Origin: Ammoniphilus resinae
GTDB lineage: Bacteria > Bacillota > Bacilli > Aneurinibacillales > RAOX-1
Reading direction: 5' to 3'
DNA length: 64,000 nt
Assembly (NCBI RefSeq): GCF_017873965.1
Contig: NZ_JAGGKT010000001.1
Location: 731,645 to 795,644, forward strand
Under the pieces are notes generated by a model, which made no database searches, had not been told where the DNA came from, and was given only the letters and a program-made list of their open reading frames with translations. How positions within the stretch are numbered: the stretch's first letter is position 1; each line of letters opens with the position of its first letter. Made by a program: the position numbers and the translations under genes. This document shows positions 19,640 through 29,101 of the stretch, piece after piece.

Positions 19640-22600
19640 ATGTACTTAAAGCGACTGGAATTAATGGGCTTTAAATCGTTTGCCAACCGTACGGAATTAG
19701 AGTTTGTTCCGGGGGTGACCGCAGTGGTTGGACCAAATGGCAGCGGAAAAAGCAATATCTCCGATTCCATTCGCTGGGTTCTGGGGGAACAAAGTGCAAA
19801 AACACTGCGGGGAAGCAAGATGGAAGATATTATTTTTGCCGGAAGTGATACGCGCAAGCCCGTAAATTACTGCGAAGTGGCCTTAACGCTAGATAACTCT
19901 GACCATACATTAAAAATCGATTATACCGAAGTGACCATTGCCAGAAGAGTGTATCGTTCAGGGGAAAGTGAATATTTTATTAACAAACGAACTTGTCGAC
20001 TGCGAGATATCATTGAATTATTTATGGATACTGGGGTTGGGAAAGAAGCCTATTCGATCATTGGCCAAGGACGAATTGAAGAAATTCTCAGTACAAAATC
20101 GGATGATCGAAGAGGAATATTTGAAGAGGCGTCTGGAATTGTTAAGTATAAGGCAAGGAAAAAAGAGGCAGAAAAGAAAATTGATGAAACCGAAGCCAAT
20201 TTAGTGAGAATCGCTGATATCATTTCAGAGATTACCGGACAACTAAAACCCCTCCAAGAACAGGCAGAGAAGGCAAGCCTATACCTGGTGTTGAAAGAGG
20301 ATTTAAAACAACAGGAAGTAGGTTTGTTCCTTTATCATATCGAACGGCTCCATACAGCTTGGAATCTATCCAAAGAGCAGTTGTTTCAGTACAAAAGCCA
20401 ACATGTCTCACAGACTTCTGAATTGAGTGCAATCGATGCGAACTTATCCAGTTGGCGTTGGAAGTTAAGCGAGCAAGACCAGGAACTAGAAAACTTTCAA
20501 ATAAAACTGCTTCGGGTGAGCGAAGATGTAGAAAAGGCAGAGGGAAAGCGAGAAGTTCTCCGCGAACGAAAGAAAAATGCCCACGAAAATCACCTCCAAA
20601 CATTGGAAAAAAAGAGTCAGCTAGAGGCGCGTATCAAGGATTTGCAAGCTCAGCTTGATCTTGAAGAAACAAAAGGGGCCAAGTATGATCACGAATTGGC
20701 CGTTGTGAAGAAGCAACTAAAACAGCAAGAACAACTGTTAGGGCAAGTTAGCATTGGACTTGCCACGGATGGTGAACAGTTAAAAAGTGAGTATATTGAT
20801 TTGCTGAACCAAATTTCTTCAGCTAAAAACGACCTCCGTTATTGTACTGCGGCGATGGAAACCGCATTATTGAAAAAACAACAACTGTCCAAACAGTTAG
20901 CACAGCAAACAGAATCAAAAGAGAATATCGATCGGCATCGCACCCAGATCCAGCAGGAGTTAAATCAGATTACACAGGATTTGAACCAGTGTGTTGAAGC
21001 TTATAAAGAACTCGCAACAAATAGTCGGGAGAAAACTCAGCGTAAAGACGAATTAACCGGGATTGTCCGTAAATTAGAACAGCGGGCGGAATCGCTCGTT
21101 TCTCGTAAAGAGCTACTTGTGGAAATGCAACATGAGTTTACTGGATTCATGCAAGGTGTTAAAGAAATTTTAAAGGCCAGGGATAAGGGGTTTACTGAGA
21201 TCCAAGGGGCGGTTGCAGAACTCATCGAAGCCCCGTCGGAATTGGAAACAGCGATCGAGGTTGCCTTGGGTGGTGCTATGCAGCATGTCGTTGTGGATCA
21301 GGAAAGTTCTGCACGCAAAGCGATCCAATGGTTAAAGGTAAATAAATACGGTCGGGCAACTTTTCTCCCGCTCGATGTCATCCGTTCTAGAAAGATAGGA
21401 ACTCGGGATGAGGAGACCTTGCAGCAAGTTGAAGGTTTCGTTGGAATTGCCTCCGATCTGGTCAAAACGGAAACAAAGTATCAAAAGATTATTGAAAACC
21501 TGTTGGGATCAGTAGTAGTGATGGACTCTTTGGAACAAGCCAATCGTGCCGCGGGAAAAACAGGGTATCGTTATCGTTTTGTGACGCGCGATGGCGACGT
21601 AGTCAACCCTGGAGGTTCGATGACTGGGGGGTCTGTCCAACAAAAAAATACAAATTTACTAGGTCGATCACGTCAAATTGAACAATTGGAAGAACAAATC
21701 CAGTTAGCAAAAGAAAAACAGGATGAAGCAGTTCAACAATGGAAATTACTTGAAAAGGAAGTAGAAGAAATTCTCATTGAACAAGACCGATTGCGTCTTA
21801 AAGGGGAAGAACTGCGTGTAAAGGAACAGGAAATAAAAGGGCGTTTAAATCAATCGCAAACAGAATTTAATAATTATCTAGATCGCTATCGGATTCTAGA
21901 GCAAGAGTTAGCTTCTACTGAAGAGGAATGGAAAAAAAATGAAGATAAAAAGAATCATTATTTGGCACTCCTTCAACAATGGGAAGCAGAAGAGAGTAAA
22001 TTAAAACAAAGAATCTCGAACTTTGAAGCTTATCGAAATGAGTTGCTAGGGAATAAAGAGATTTATACGAATGAGATTACGGAACTTCGGGTAAGAGCCG
22101 CTGAGATTGCCAAACAAAAGGAGGCAGTTCTATCGATCATTGCCCGGGTTAATGAAGACTTATCTACCGTTCAGACTGAGTGGGAATCTGTTCAAACGTA
22201 TCTGCAAACACTGTTTGAATTGATGGAGGGCAATGTCGAGAATGAGGATGAGATCGAAAGCCGCATCATTCAGCTTCGTAAAGATAAAGATAAAACACTG
22301 CAGGGAATGGAGTCGATTAAACAGGCTCGTTTGCAGACGATGGAGAAAATAGAGGGGCTTGAAGGAGATTCTAGGTTAGCCAGAAAAAAAGTAAAGGAAT
22401 TAGAGGATAAACTACATCAGGAAGAGCTAAAAGCCAATCGTTTTGAATTGGAATTGGATAACCAACTTCACAAATTACGCGAGGAATATGAACTTTCCTA
22501 TGATGTTGCTAAAGAAGGATTTGATAAACCGGAAAATCCAAAACAGACAGAGGAAGAAGTAAGCAGTCTGAAAAAGCGTATACTTGAATTAGGTTCAATT

Positions 22601-23209
22601 AACGTTGCGGCAATAGAAGAATATGAGCGACAATCCGAACGATTGGATTTCTTGCTATCTCAAAGCAGAGATCTTGAAGAAGCCAAACGCACCCTTCTTC
22701 AAGTTATTCAGGAAATCGAAGAAGAGATGTCCAGGCGTTTTTTGGAGACCTTTGAGCTGATTCGCAAGCAGTTTCAGGAAGTATTTTCCCATTTGTTTGT
22801 AGGTGGCCGTGCCGATCTGTTGTTATCGGATCCGGAAAATATATTTCAAACAGGGATAGATATTGTTGCCCAACCCCCAGGGAAAAAATTGCAGAACCTT
22901 GCCTTGTTATCGGGCGGCGAGAAGGCACTGACAGCCATTGCTTTGCTATTTGCCATATTGCGTGTAAGACCTGTTCCTTTCTGTGTCCTTGACGAGGTTG
23001 AGGCAGCGCTCGATGATGCAAATGTTTACCGTTTTGCCGAGTATTTGCGTGAATTCAGCGGTCAAACGCAATTTATTTGTGTGACACATCGAAAAGGTAC
23101 CATGGAAGGCGCAGATGTACTCTATGGGGTAACCATGCAGGAACAAGGGGTGTCCAATTTAGTTTCGGTAAAACTGGAGGATAAAGCAGCACTGCCGGCA
23201 CTGGCATAA
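19640..23209 (+). CDS. smc: Chromosome segregation protein SMC
   Basis: Condensin ATPase that organises and segregates the chromosome with ScpA and ScpB. Seen in 1189 residues: N-terminal Walker A GPNGSGKSN (about 32-40), two long coiled coils rich in Glu, Gln and Lys, a hinge around 500-660 with Gly-rich NPGGSMTGGSV, and a C-terminal ABC signature LSGGEKALTAIALLF with Walker B CVLDEVEAALDD. Full length. ATG after AAGGAGGAAGG. It is followed by ftsY with a 35-nt gap, as in B. subtilis. Confidence 0.98.
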   Translation: MYLKRLELMGFKSFANRTELEFVPGVTAVVGPNGSGKSNISDSIRWVLGEQSAKTLRGSKMEDIIFAGSDTRKPVNYCEVALTLDNSDHTLKIDYTEVTIARRVYRSGESEYFINKRTCRLRDIIELFMDTGVGKEAYSIIGQGRIEEILSTKSDDRRGIFEEASGIVKYKARKKEAEKKIDETEANLVRIADIISEITGQLKPLQEQAEKASLYLVLKEDLKQQEVGLFLYHIERLHTAWNLSKEQLFQYKSQHVSQTSELSAIDANLSSWRWKLSEQDQELENFQIKLLRVSEDVEKAEGKREVLRERKKNAHENHLQTLEKKSQLEARIKDLQAQLDLEETKGAKYDHELAVVKKQLKQQEQLLGQVSIGLATDGEQLKSEYIDLLNQISSAKNDLRYCTAAMETALLKKQQLSKQLAQQTESKENIDRHRTQIQQELNQITQDLNQCVEAYKELATNSREKTQRKDELTGIVRKLEQRAESLVSRKELLVEMQHEFTGFMQGVKEILKARDKGFTEIQGAVAELIEAPSELETAIEVALGGAMQHVVVDQESSARKAIQWLKVNKYGRATFLPLDVIRSRKIGTRDEETLQQVEGFVGIASDLVKTETKYQKIIENLLGSVVVMDSLEQANRAAGKTGYRYRFVTRDGDVVNPGGSMTGGSVQQKNTNLLGRSRQIEQLEEQIQLAKEKQDEAVQQWKLLEKEVEEILIEQDRLRLKGEELRVKEQEIKGRLNQSQTEFNNYLDRYRILEQELASTEEEWKKNEDKKNHYLALLQQWEAEESKLKQRISNFEAYRNELLGNKEIYTNEITELRVRAAEIAKQKEAVLSIIARVNEDLSTVQTEWESVQTYLQTLFELMEGNVENEDEIESRIIQLRKDKDKTLQGMESIKQARLQTMEKIEGLEGDSRLARKKVKELEDKLHQEELKANRFELELDNQLHKLREEYELSYDVAKEGFDKPENPKQTEEEVSSLKKRILELGSINVAAIEEYERQSERLDFLLSQSRDLEEAKRTLLQVIQEIEEEMSRRFLETFELIRKQFQEVFSHLFVGGRADLLLSDPENIFQTGIDIVAQPPGKKLQNLALLSGGEKALTAIALLFAILRVRPVPFCVLDEVEAALDDANVYRFAEYLREFSGQTQFICVTHRKGTMEGADVLYGVTMQEQGVSNLVSVKLEDKAALPALA

Positions 23210-23244
23210 AGTTCAGATGTTTCGGATAGAGAATGGAGGATGAC

Positions 23245-24252
23245 ATGAGTTTTTTTAAGAAGCTGAAAGAGAAAATCTCCCAAAAAACAGATGCAGTTAC
23301 CGCCAAGTTTAAAGATGGATTAACCAAAACGAGAGATGTCTTCGTTGGCAGGGTTGATGATCTCCTTCATCGGTACAAGAAAATTGACGAGTCTTTTTTT
23401 GAGGAACTGGAAGAAATTTTAATCTCCGCCGATGTTGGTGTGAGTACAGTCATGGAATTGGTTGATGGTTTGCGTTCTGAGGTTAAAAAACAAAAAATCG
23501 AAGACCCGCAGCAATTAAAACCGCTGCTCTCCGAAAAATTGGTAGGACTTTTTCATAACCAACAATTACAAAGTGGCTTAAATATAGAAGAAGGCCGTTT
23601 AAATGTAATTATGTTTGTAGGTGTAAACGGAGTAGGAAAAACTACGACCATTGGAAAAATGGCTCATATGTTAAAACAACAAGGCAAAAAAGTTGTTCTG
23701 GCTGCAGGCGATACATTCCGCGCGGGGGCTATTGAACAATTGGAGGTTTGGGGCCAGCGGGTAGGCGTTGAAGTGATTAAGCACCAAGCGGGTGCAGACC
23801 CTGCGGCTGTGATATACGATGCCATTTCTGCAGCTCGTTCCAGGGGCGCAGATATTTTACTTTGTGATACAGCAGGAAGGCTACAGAATAAAGTTAACTT
23901 AATGGAAGAGCTGAATAAGGTCTACCGGGTCATTTCCCGTGAAGTGCCAGACGCTCCCCATGAAACCTTGCTGGTATTGGATGCGACCACCGGGCAAAAT
24001 GCAATGAGTCAAGCGAAGGCATTCGGTGAGGTCACGAAGGTCTCTGGCATTGTATTAACAAAACTGGATGGAACAGCCAAAGGTGGGATTGTCATCGCTA
24101 TTGCGGGTGAACTGAATACTCCAGTGAAATACGTCGGTTTGGGCGAAAAAATGGATGATTTGCAACCCTTTGACCCTGAACAATTCGTGCACGCTCTGTT
24201 TGCCGGGTTAATGGAAGAATACGACGAAGGGAATTCGCTTGACAATCCATAG
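23245..24252 (+). CDS. ftsY: Signal recognition particle receptor FtsY
   Basis: SRP receptor GTPase that docks ribosome-SRP complexes at the membrane. Seen in 335 residues: a short charged N-terminal part, the NG domain with P-loop GVNGVGKTTTIGK, DTAGRLQNK, and TKLDGTAKGG. ATG 23245 follows GGAGG; an in-frame ATG at 23233 lies before that site. The promoter for ylxM-ffh overlaps its last codons. Confidence 0.97.
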   Translation: MSFFKKLKEKISQKTDAVTAKFKDGLTKTRDVFVGRVDDLLHRYKKIDESFFEELEEILISADVGVSTVMELVDGLRSEVKKQKIEDPQQLKPLLSEKLVGLFHNQQLQSGLNIEEGRLNVIMFVGVNGVGKTTTIGKMAHMLKQQGKKVVLAAGDTFRAGAIEQLEVWGQRVGVEVIKHQAGADPAAVIYDAISAARSRGADILLCDTAGRLQNKVNLMEELNKVYRVISREVPDAPHETLLVLDATTGQNAMSQAKAFGEVTKVSGIVLTKLDGTAKGGIVIAIAGELNTPVKYVGLGEKMDDLQPFDPEQFVHALFAGLMEEYDEGNSLDNP

Positions 24253-24267
24253 AAAAATCCGTATTAT
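24239..24267 (+). promoter_or_regulatory. Sigma-A promoter for ylxM-ffh
   Basis: TTGACA (24239-24244), 17-nt spacer, TATTAT (24262-24267), the latter inside TATTATAAT. It begins within the last codons of ftsY and lies 71 nt before ylxM. Confidence 0.75.
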
Positions 24268-24337
24268 AATTTCCTGTAAAGATTTTTTCTTGACTATACT
24301 AACTGGCTAAACCAATCTCATTCTTTAGGGGAAACCA

Positions 24338-24685
24338 ATGCTGGAGAAAACGAACCGAATAAACCTGCTATTCGATTTTTATGCTCCTTTACTTAAAGAA
24401 AGGCAGGTACAGTTCTTGGAGATGTATTATCGCGAGGACCTTTCTTTGAGTGAAATCGCAGAGATAACGGATGTCAGCCGACAGGCTGTATTTGATCAAT
24501 TGAAACGTACGGAAGCTGTTTTAGAGCAGTATGAAGAAGGGCTGCATTTATTAGCACGGTACCAAGAGCGTAAGCGTCGGTTATCAGAGCTCTTGGCTGC
24601 TGTAGAACAGACAGATGAATATAATCAAGACAGGATCAAGGCTCTAGTGAAGGAGTTAGCCAGATTTGAGTTGGAACAAGGGTGA
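24338..24685 (+). CDS. ylxM: YlxM family SRP-associated DNA-binding-like protein
   Basis: Member of UPF0122; streptococcal YlxM binds the SRP components Ffh and scRNA and tunes the pathway. Seen in 115 residues: an N-terminal sigma-70 region-4-like helix-turn-helix (LSEIAEITDVSRQAVFDQLK, about 40-60) and a charged helical C-terminus. ATG follows AGGGGAAA. It lies directly before ffh, 12 nt apart, in a two-gene transcription unit from the promoter in the ftsY tail. Confidence 0.92.
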   Translation: MLEKTNRINLLFDFYAPLLKERQVQFLEMYYREDLSLSEIAEITDVSRQAVFDQLKRTEAVLEQYEEGLHLLARYQERKRRLSELLAAVEQTDEYNQDRIKALVKELARFELEQG

Positions 24686-24697
24686 GGAGGCATAAGC

Positions 24698-26059
24698 ATG
24701 GCCTTTGAAAGTTTAGCCAATCGCTTGCAGGCAACCTTCGATCGGTTGCGTGGCAAGGGAAAAGTAACAGAGGATGATGTCAACGAAATGATGCGGGAGG
24801 TTCGTCTCGCGTTACTAGAGGCTGATGTCAATTTTAAAGTCGTTAAAGAGTTTATCGCCAAGGTAAAGGAAAGAGCAATTGGACAGGAAGTCCTAAAGAG
24901 CTTAACACCTGGTCAACAGGTAATTAAAGTCGTCAATGATGAATTAACCCAACTTATGGGTGGCGAACAAAGCAAAATTGCTCTTGCCAGTAAGGCTCCT
25001 ACGGTCGTAATGATGGTGGGGTTGCAGGGTGCCGGAAAAACGACGACAACTGGAAAACTTGCGAAATACTTGCAAAAACAAAACCGTAGACCACTTTTGG
25101 TAGCTTGTGATATTTATCGGCCTGCAGCAATAAAGCAGTTGCAAGTGCTCGGTGAACAATTGAAAGTCCCTGTCTTTTCACTTGGCGATCAAGTAAGTCC
25201 AGTGGAAATAGCCAATCAGGCAATTGAACAAGCTAAAGCAGAACATAATGATTATGTGTTAATCGATACAGCGGGTAGGCTGCATATTGATGAAAAATTA
25301 ATGGATGAATTGAAAGATATTCGTGCTACCGTGAATCCACATGAAATTTTACTCGTTGTCGATGCAATGACAGGGCAGGATGCCGTAAACGTTGCGGAGA
25401 GTTTTAATCAGCAGCTGGAACTATCAGGGGTTGTACTGACTAAGCTGGACGGGGATACCCGCGGTGGTGCCGCCTTATCAGTAAAAGCTGTAACGGGTAA
25501 ACCCATCAAGTTTGCGGGGATGGGTGAAAAAATGGATGCACTTGAACCTTTCCATCCGGAACGCATGGCATCCCGAATCCTAGGGATGGGGGATGTGCTG
25601 ACTCTCATTGAGAAAGCCCAAGCAAATGTTGACCAAGATAAAGCCAAAGAATTAGAACGTAAAATGCGCAAAGCAGAATTTACGTTTGAGGACTTCTTGG
25701 AACAGATGGCCCAAGTGCGAAAACTCGGCCCATTAGATGACCTGCTTGGTATGCTTCCTGGAATGAATAAGGTTAAAGGGATGAAAGATCTGAAAGTCGA
25801 CGAAAAAGCATTAAATCGCGTAGAAGCGATTGTGAAGTCGATGACGAAGGAAGAAAAGCAAAATCCTGAGTTATTAAAAACAACCAGCCGCAAGCGGAGG
25901 ATTGCCCACGGGAGCGGGACGAGTATTCAGGAAGTCAATCGTTTCATTAAACAATTTGAAGAAATGCGCAAAATGATGAAGCAATTTACAAAAATGACAG
26001 ACCAGGCGAAAAAGAAAAAAGGAAAAGGGTTGTTTGGTAAGTTTCCTTTTATGCAGTAA
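24698..26059 (+). CDS. ffh: Signal recognition particle protein Ffh
   Basis: SRP54 GTPase that binds signal sequences and 4.5S/scRNA. Seen in 453 residues: N domain, G domain with P-loop GLQGAGKTTTTGK, DTAGRLHID, TKLDGDTRGG, and a Met-rich M domain from about 300, including LLGMLPGMNKVKGM and the RNA-binding SRKRRIAHGSG loop. ATG after GAGGAGG. Full length and intact. Confidence 0.98.
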   Translation: MAFESLANRLQATFDRLRGKGKVTEDDVNEMMREVRLALLEADVNFKVVKEFIAKVKERAIGQEVLKSLTPGQQVIKVVNDELTQLMGGEQSKIALASKAPTVVMMVGLQGAGKTTTTGKLAKYLQKQNRRPLLVACDIYRPAAIKQLQVLGEQLKVPVFSLGDQVSPVEIANQAIEQAKAEHNDYVLIDTAGRLHIDEKLMDELKDIRATVNPHEILLVVDAMTGQDAVNVAESFNQQLELSGVVLTKLDGDTRGGAALSVKAVTGKPIKFAGMGEKMDALEPFHPERMASRILGMGDVLTLIEKAQANVDQDKAKELERKMRKAEFTFEDFLEQMAQVRKLGPLDDLLGMLPGMNKVKGMKDLKVDEKALNRVEAIVKSMTKEEKQNPELLKTTSRKRRIAHGSGTSIQEVNRFIKQFEEMRKMMKQFTKMTDQAKKKKGKGLFGKFPFMQ

Positions 26060-26179
26060 ATCAGGTTGATAGGAGTCTTTCATCTTTTAGGAATATGGAA
26101 GTTCATTAAAGTGTGAAGATAGAAGACCTTATTATATATATTACAACAATAAATCTAAACTTTTAGGAGGAATATTAAG

Positions 26180-26452
26180 ATGGCAGTAAAAATTCGTTTA
26201 AAGCGTATGGGTGCAAAGAAATCTCCGTTCTACCGTGTAGTAGTAGCTGATTCTCGTTCTCCAAGAGATGGCCGTTTCATCGAAGAGATCGGATATTACA
26301 ATCCAGTATCAAATCCTGCTGAAGTAAAAATTGATGAAGAAAAGGCAGCAAAATGGATGCTAACAGGTGCTCAACCTACAGATACTGTTCGTAACCTATT
26401 TAGCAAAGCTGGTATTCTGCAAAAAGTTCACGAAGCTAAAAACCAGAAATAA
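26180..26452 (+). CDS. rpsP: 30S ribosomal protein S16
   Basis: Small-subunit assembly protein. The 90 residues start [20 protein letters not shown], the family signature, followed by [25 protein letters not shown] follows TAGGAGG. The AT-rich 120-bp gap upstream probably holds a promoter, but I could not define it. First gene of the rpsP-khpA-ylqD-rimM-trmD run. Confidence 0.99.
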   Translation: MAVKIRLKRMGAKKSPFYRVVVADSRSPRDGRFIEEIGYYNPVSNPAEVKIDEEKAAKWMLTGAQPTDTVRNLFSKAGILQKVHEAKNQK

Positions 26453-26489
26453 TTAAGAAACGAAAAAACGAAGGGTGGCATAGCTTGCA

Positions 26490-26720
26490 ATGAAACCGTT
26501 AATTGAAGGCATTGCTAAAGCATTAGTAGATCATCCAGAAGAGCTTCATATTCGTGAAATTGAGAAAGATCGACTGACAGTTTATGAGATATCTGTTCAT
26601 GCTAGTGATATGGGTAAAATTATCGGCAAGCAAGGGCGGATTGCCAAAGCCTTAAGGACTGTAGTCAACGCAGCAGCAATCAAGGAGAATAAACGTATCG
26701 CTATTGATATTGTCCAATAA
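26490..26720 (+). CDS. khpA: KH-domain RNA-binding protein KhpA (YlqC)
   Basis: Small single-KH protein that pairs with KhpB (Jag) and binds RNA in Firmicutes. Seen in 76 residues: the KH core with the GxxG loop in IIGKQGRIAKALRTVV. ATG 26490 has a GGGTGG site at somewhat long spacing. Its usual place between rpsP and ylqD/rimM is kept. A terminator-like hairpin follows. Confidence 0.95.
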   Translation: MKPLIEGIAKALVDHPEELHIREIEKDRLTVYEISVHASDMGKIIGKQGRIAKALRTVVNAAAIKENKRIAIDIVQ

Positions 26721-26756
26721 GCTGGGAATTGCCACAACGGCAATCCCGGCTTTTTT
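26721..26756 (+). terminator. Terminator-like hairpin after khpA
   Basis: GCTGGGAATTGCC pairs with GGCAATCCCGGC with one bulged A and one G-U pair, followed by six T. It lies within the operon, 21 nt before ylqD, so it should be partial if rimM and trmD depend on the rpsP promoter. Confidence 0.75.
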
Positions 26757-26776
26757 CCTTCAAAGGAGAGGATGAC

Positions 26777-27196
26777 ATGGTGAAAATCAAAAGACCAATT
26801 ATCGTAAAGATGGTTTTAACGGGACAAGTGCGTTTGCAGTTAGAAAAGGAGTATAAGCAAACGATCAGAAAATATGAGATGGAGCTCGAACAGCTTCAAT
26901 TTCAAAGCAAAAAGCTGCTCCAAGAAGCTTCAAGAAAGGGAGTAGAGGCGCAACGCTTAGTTCAGGATAGACTAACGAAAGAAGAGAGAGTGCGAAAGGA
27001 AAAAATCGTTGAGTATAAAGATTTGATATCTCAACTGGCTTTGGTACCTGACGGGAGTGAAATTGAATACGCCCAGTTGGAAGGAGAAGTGGAGGTTAAT
27101 GTAGGTGATGATTGGGATAAACTAATCGGAAGTGCTGAAATTGTCGTGAAGGACGGCATCATTGTGGAAATAAGGAATGAAGGTGAAAGAAGATGA
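26777..27196 (+). CDS. ylqD: YlqD family protein
   Basis: Conserved Bacillales protein of unknown function. Seen in 139 residues: a strongly charged coiled-coil-like middle (about 20-80, rich in Glu, Lys and Gln) and a C-terminal segment VNVGDDWDKLIGSAEIVVKD, the most conserved part of the family. ATG 26777 follows GGAGAGG; the open frame upstream runs through the terminator and is not coding. It overlaps rimM by 4 nt, so it is translationally coupled to the rRNA-maturation genes. Confidence 0.88.
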   Translation: MVKIKRPIIVKMVLTGQVRLQLEKEYKQTIRKYEMELEQLQFQSKKLLQEASRKGVEAQRLVQDRLTKEERVRKEKIVEYKDLISQLALVPDGSEIEYAQLEGEVEVNVGDDWDKLIGSAEIVVKDGIIVEIRNEGERR

Positions 27197-27708
27197 TTGA
27201 AAAGCTGTATGACGTAGGGAAAATTGTTAATACACACGGGATCCGAGGAGAATTAAAGATTATTTCTGTAACCGATTTTCCAGAGAAAAGGTACAAAAAG
27301 GGCAGTAAATTATATCTATCCCACCCATCTCTGAAAGAGCCTATTACAGTAACCATTGAATCGGCACGAGAACATAAAAATACATACATAGTCAGCTTTG
27401 AAGAATTTTCCTCAATTAATGATGTTGAGAAATATAAAGGTGGTAAATTGCAAATTCGTGAGGAAGACCGTGTCGAACTGGAAGAAGATGAATTCTATTA
27501 TCAAGATATTATAGGCTGTGAAGTATGGTCGGACCAAGGTGAGAAATTGGGTGTAATCAAAGAAATTCTTACCACTGGCGCCAATGACGTTTGGGTTGTA
27601 GACGGGGAAAAAGAAATTTTGTTGCCTTATATAGACGATTGTATTTTAGCGGTTGATCTTGATCAAAAGAGGATCACGGCACATATTATGGAAGGATTAA
27701 TTCCATGA
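27193..27708 (+). CDS. rimM: 16S rRNA processing protein RimM
   Basis: Assembly factor that binds S19 in the 30S head. Seen in 171 residues: N-terminal RimM domain ([16 protein letters not shown]) and C-terminal PRC-barrel ([19 protein letters not shown] to the end). ATG overlaps the stop of ylqD, and its own stop overlaps trmD, so the three are coupled. Start supported by GAAGGTGA. Confidence 0.97.
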   Translation: MIEKLYDVGKIVNTHGIRGELKIISVTDFPEKRYKKGSKLYLSHPSLKEPITVTIESAREHKNTYIVSFEEFSSINDVEKYKGGKLQIREEDRVELEEDEFYYQDIIGCEVWSDQGEKLGVIKEILTTGANDVWVVDGEKEILLPYIDDCILAVDLDQKRITAHIMEGLIP

Positions 27709-28457
27709 AAATCGATGTATTAACATTATTCCCGGAAATGTTTCCGGGTGTCTTGGAGAGTAGTATCATTGGAAAATCCCAGGAAAAAGGATTAGTTTCC
27801 TTTCGGGTCGTTAATTTTCGCGACTATGCAGTCAATAAGCACGGGCAGGTAGACGATTATCCTTATGGCGGCGGTGCGGGAATGATTTTGCGGCCTGAAC
27901 CGCTTTTTGAGGCTGTGGAAAGTTTGCTTGATGGGTCTAATCCTGAGGAACAAAAACCGAGGATCATTTTGCTTTGTCCCCAAGGGGAACGCTATAGCCA
28001 GAAAAAGGCAGAAGAACTGGCAAAGCAAGAACATCTTATCTTACTTTGTGGTCATTATGAAGGCTATGATGAGAGAATTAGACAGCATCTCGTCACAGAT
28101 GAGATCTCGATCGGCGATTTTGTTCTGACTGGTGGGGAACTTCCGGCTATGACTCTAATTGACAGCGTTGTTCGATTGCTTCCAGGGGCACTGGGGAATG
28201 AAACATCAGCCATGACGGATTCCTTCAGCACTGGACTGCTTGAACACCCTCACTATACACGGCCAGCGGAATATCGCGGGTGGAAGGTTCCCGATGTTTT
28301 GCTGTCTGGACATCATGGTAAAATTGAGGAATGGAGAAAGATGGAGTCCTTACGCCGAACACTGACAAGAAGACCGGAATTACTAAATCAATTTAAAGAT
28401 AATCCTCAGATCATAAAGCTGCTAGAAAAAATAAAGATTGGACAAGATTTAAGTTGA
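27705..28457 (+). CDS. trmD: tRNA (guanine37-N1)-methyltransferase TrmD
   Basis: SPOUT methyltransferase for m1G37, which prevents frameshifting. Seen in 250 residues: [15 protein letters not shown] at the start; [14 protein letters not shown]; the SAM-binding trefoil-knot stretch [12 protein letters not shown]; and [18 protein letters not shown] overlaps rimM by 4 nt. A promoter for rplS begins at its stop codon. Confidence 0.98.
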   Translation: MKIDVLTLFPEMFPGVLESSIIGKSQEKGLVSFRVVNFRDYAVNKHGQVDDYPYGGGAGMILRPEPLFEAVESLLDGSNPEEQKPRIILLCPQGERYSQKKAEELAKQEHLILLCGHYEGYDERIRQHLVTDEISIGDFVLTGGELPAMTLIDSVVRLLPGALGNETSAMTDSFSTGLLEHPHYTRPAEYRGWKVPDVLLSGHHGKIEEWRKMESLRRTLTRRPELLNQFKDNPQIIKLLEKIKIGQDLS

Positions 28458-28482
28458 ATTCATATTTTTCCTATGTTAAACT
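28454..28482 (+). promoter_or_regulatory. Sigma-A promoter for rplS
   Basis: TTGAAT (28454-28459), 17-nt spacer, TAAACT (28477-28482). It gives rplS a leader of about 130 nt. Confidence 0.6.
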
Positions 28483-28489
28483 ATTTCTT

Positions 28490-28618
28490 GTGGGATTTTT
28501 AAACCCAGTGATTTCGGTGGTCCTCTTTTGTCTGAGGATGAGAAATAGATGTTAGACAAACCTCCAAACTCTAACTCGGCCTCGCAATACGAACACTGTC
28601 ATGGAAGGAGGGAATGAT
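28490..28618 (+). promoter_or_regulatory. Probable L19 mRNA leader
   Basis: The untranslated stretch between trmD and rplS is long and holds small hairpins: TGGG/CCCA extended by TTT/AAA at about 28490-28507, and GTCCTC/GAGGAT around 28520-28540. Rfam describes an L19 leader in exactly this position in bacilli, thought to let L19 autoregulate. I infer identity from position and from the promoter just upstream; I could not check the consensus. Confidence 0.5.
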
Positions 28619-28966
28619 ATGAATCAGATCATTCGTGAAATTACAAAAGAACATCTTAAAGCTGATATTCCTGCATTTCGCCCTGGTGATACTGTGAAGG
28701 TTCACTTGAAGGTTATCGAGGGACAACGCGAAAGAATTCAGGTTTTTGAAGGTGTAGTTATTAAGCGCCGCGGTTCTGGAGTCAGTGAAACATTCACCGT
28801 ACGTAAGATCTCTTACGGGGTTGGTGTTGAACGGACATTGCCATTGAACTCACCAAAGATCGACAAGATCGAAGTAGTTCGTTATGGTAAGGTACGTCGT
28901 GCTAAGTTGTACTACCTACGCAGCCGTGTTGGTAAGGCAGCTCGTATTAAAGAAATCCGCAGATAG
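28619..28966 (+). CDS. rplS: 50S ribosomal protein L19
   Basis: Large-subunit protein at the 30S-50S interface. Seen in 115 residues: [20 protein letters not shown] and [20 protein letters not shown], followed by the RRAKLYYLR end. ATG 28619 follows GGAAGGAGG; an in-frame ATG at 28601 lies before this site and is not used. It has its own promoter and a strong terminator. Confidence 0.98.
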   Translation: MNQIIREITKEHLKADIPAFRPGDTVKVHLKVIEGQRERIQVFEGVVIKRRGSGVSETFTVRKISYGVGVERTLPLNSPKIDKIEVVRYGKVRRAKLYYLRSRVGKAARIKEIRR

Positions 28967-28970
28967 TTGC

Positions 28971-29003
28971 AAAAAAAGGAGCTTGGGAACAAGCTCCTTT
29001 TTT
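28971..29003 (+). terminator. Intrinsic terminator after rplS
   Basis: GGAGCTTG and CAAGCTCC, flanked by A7 and a T6 run. The stem can extend through the A/T runs. Confidence 0.92.
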
Positions 29004-29101
29004 GGCGTTACAAGGAAATATGTGGTTTTGAAGAGAATTTCTTATGTAGTCCCTTTTTTGTACATATAATGAATGAGAGATGGTGTGAGGAGGAGTGGGC
29101 T

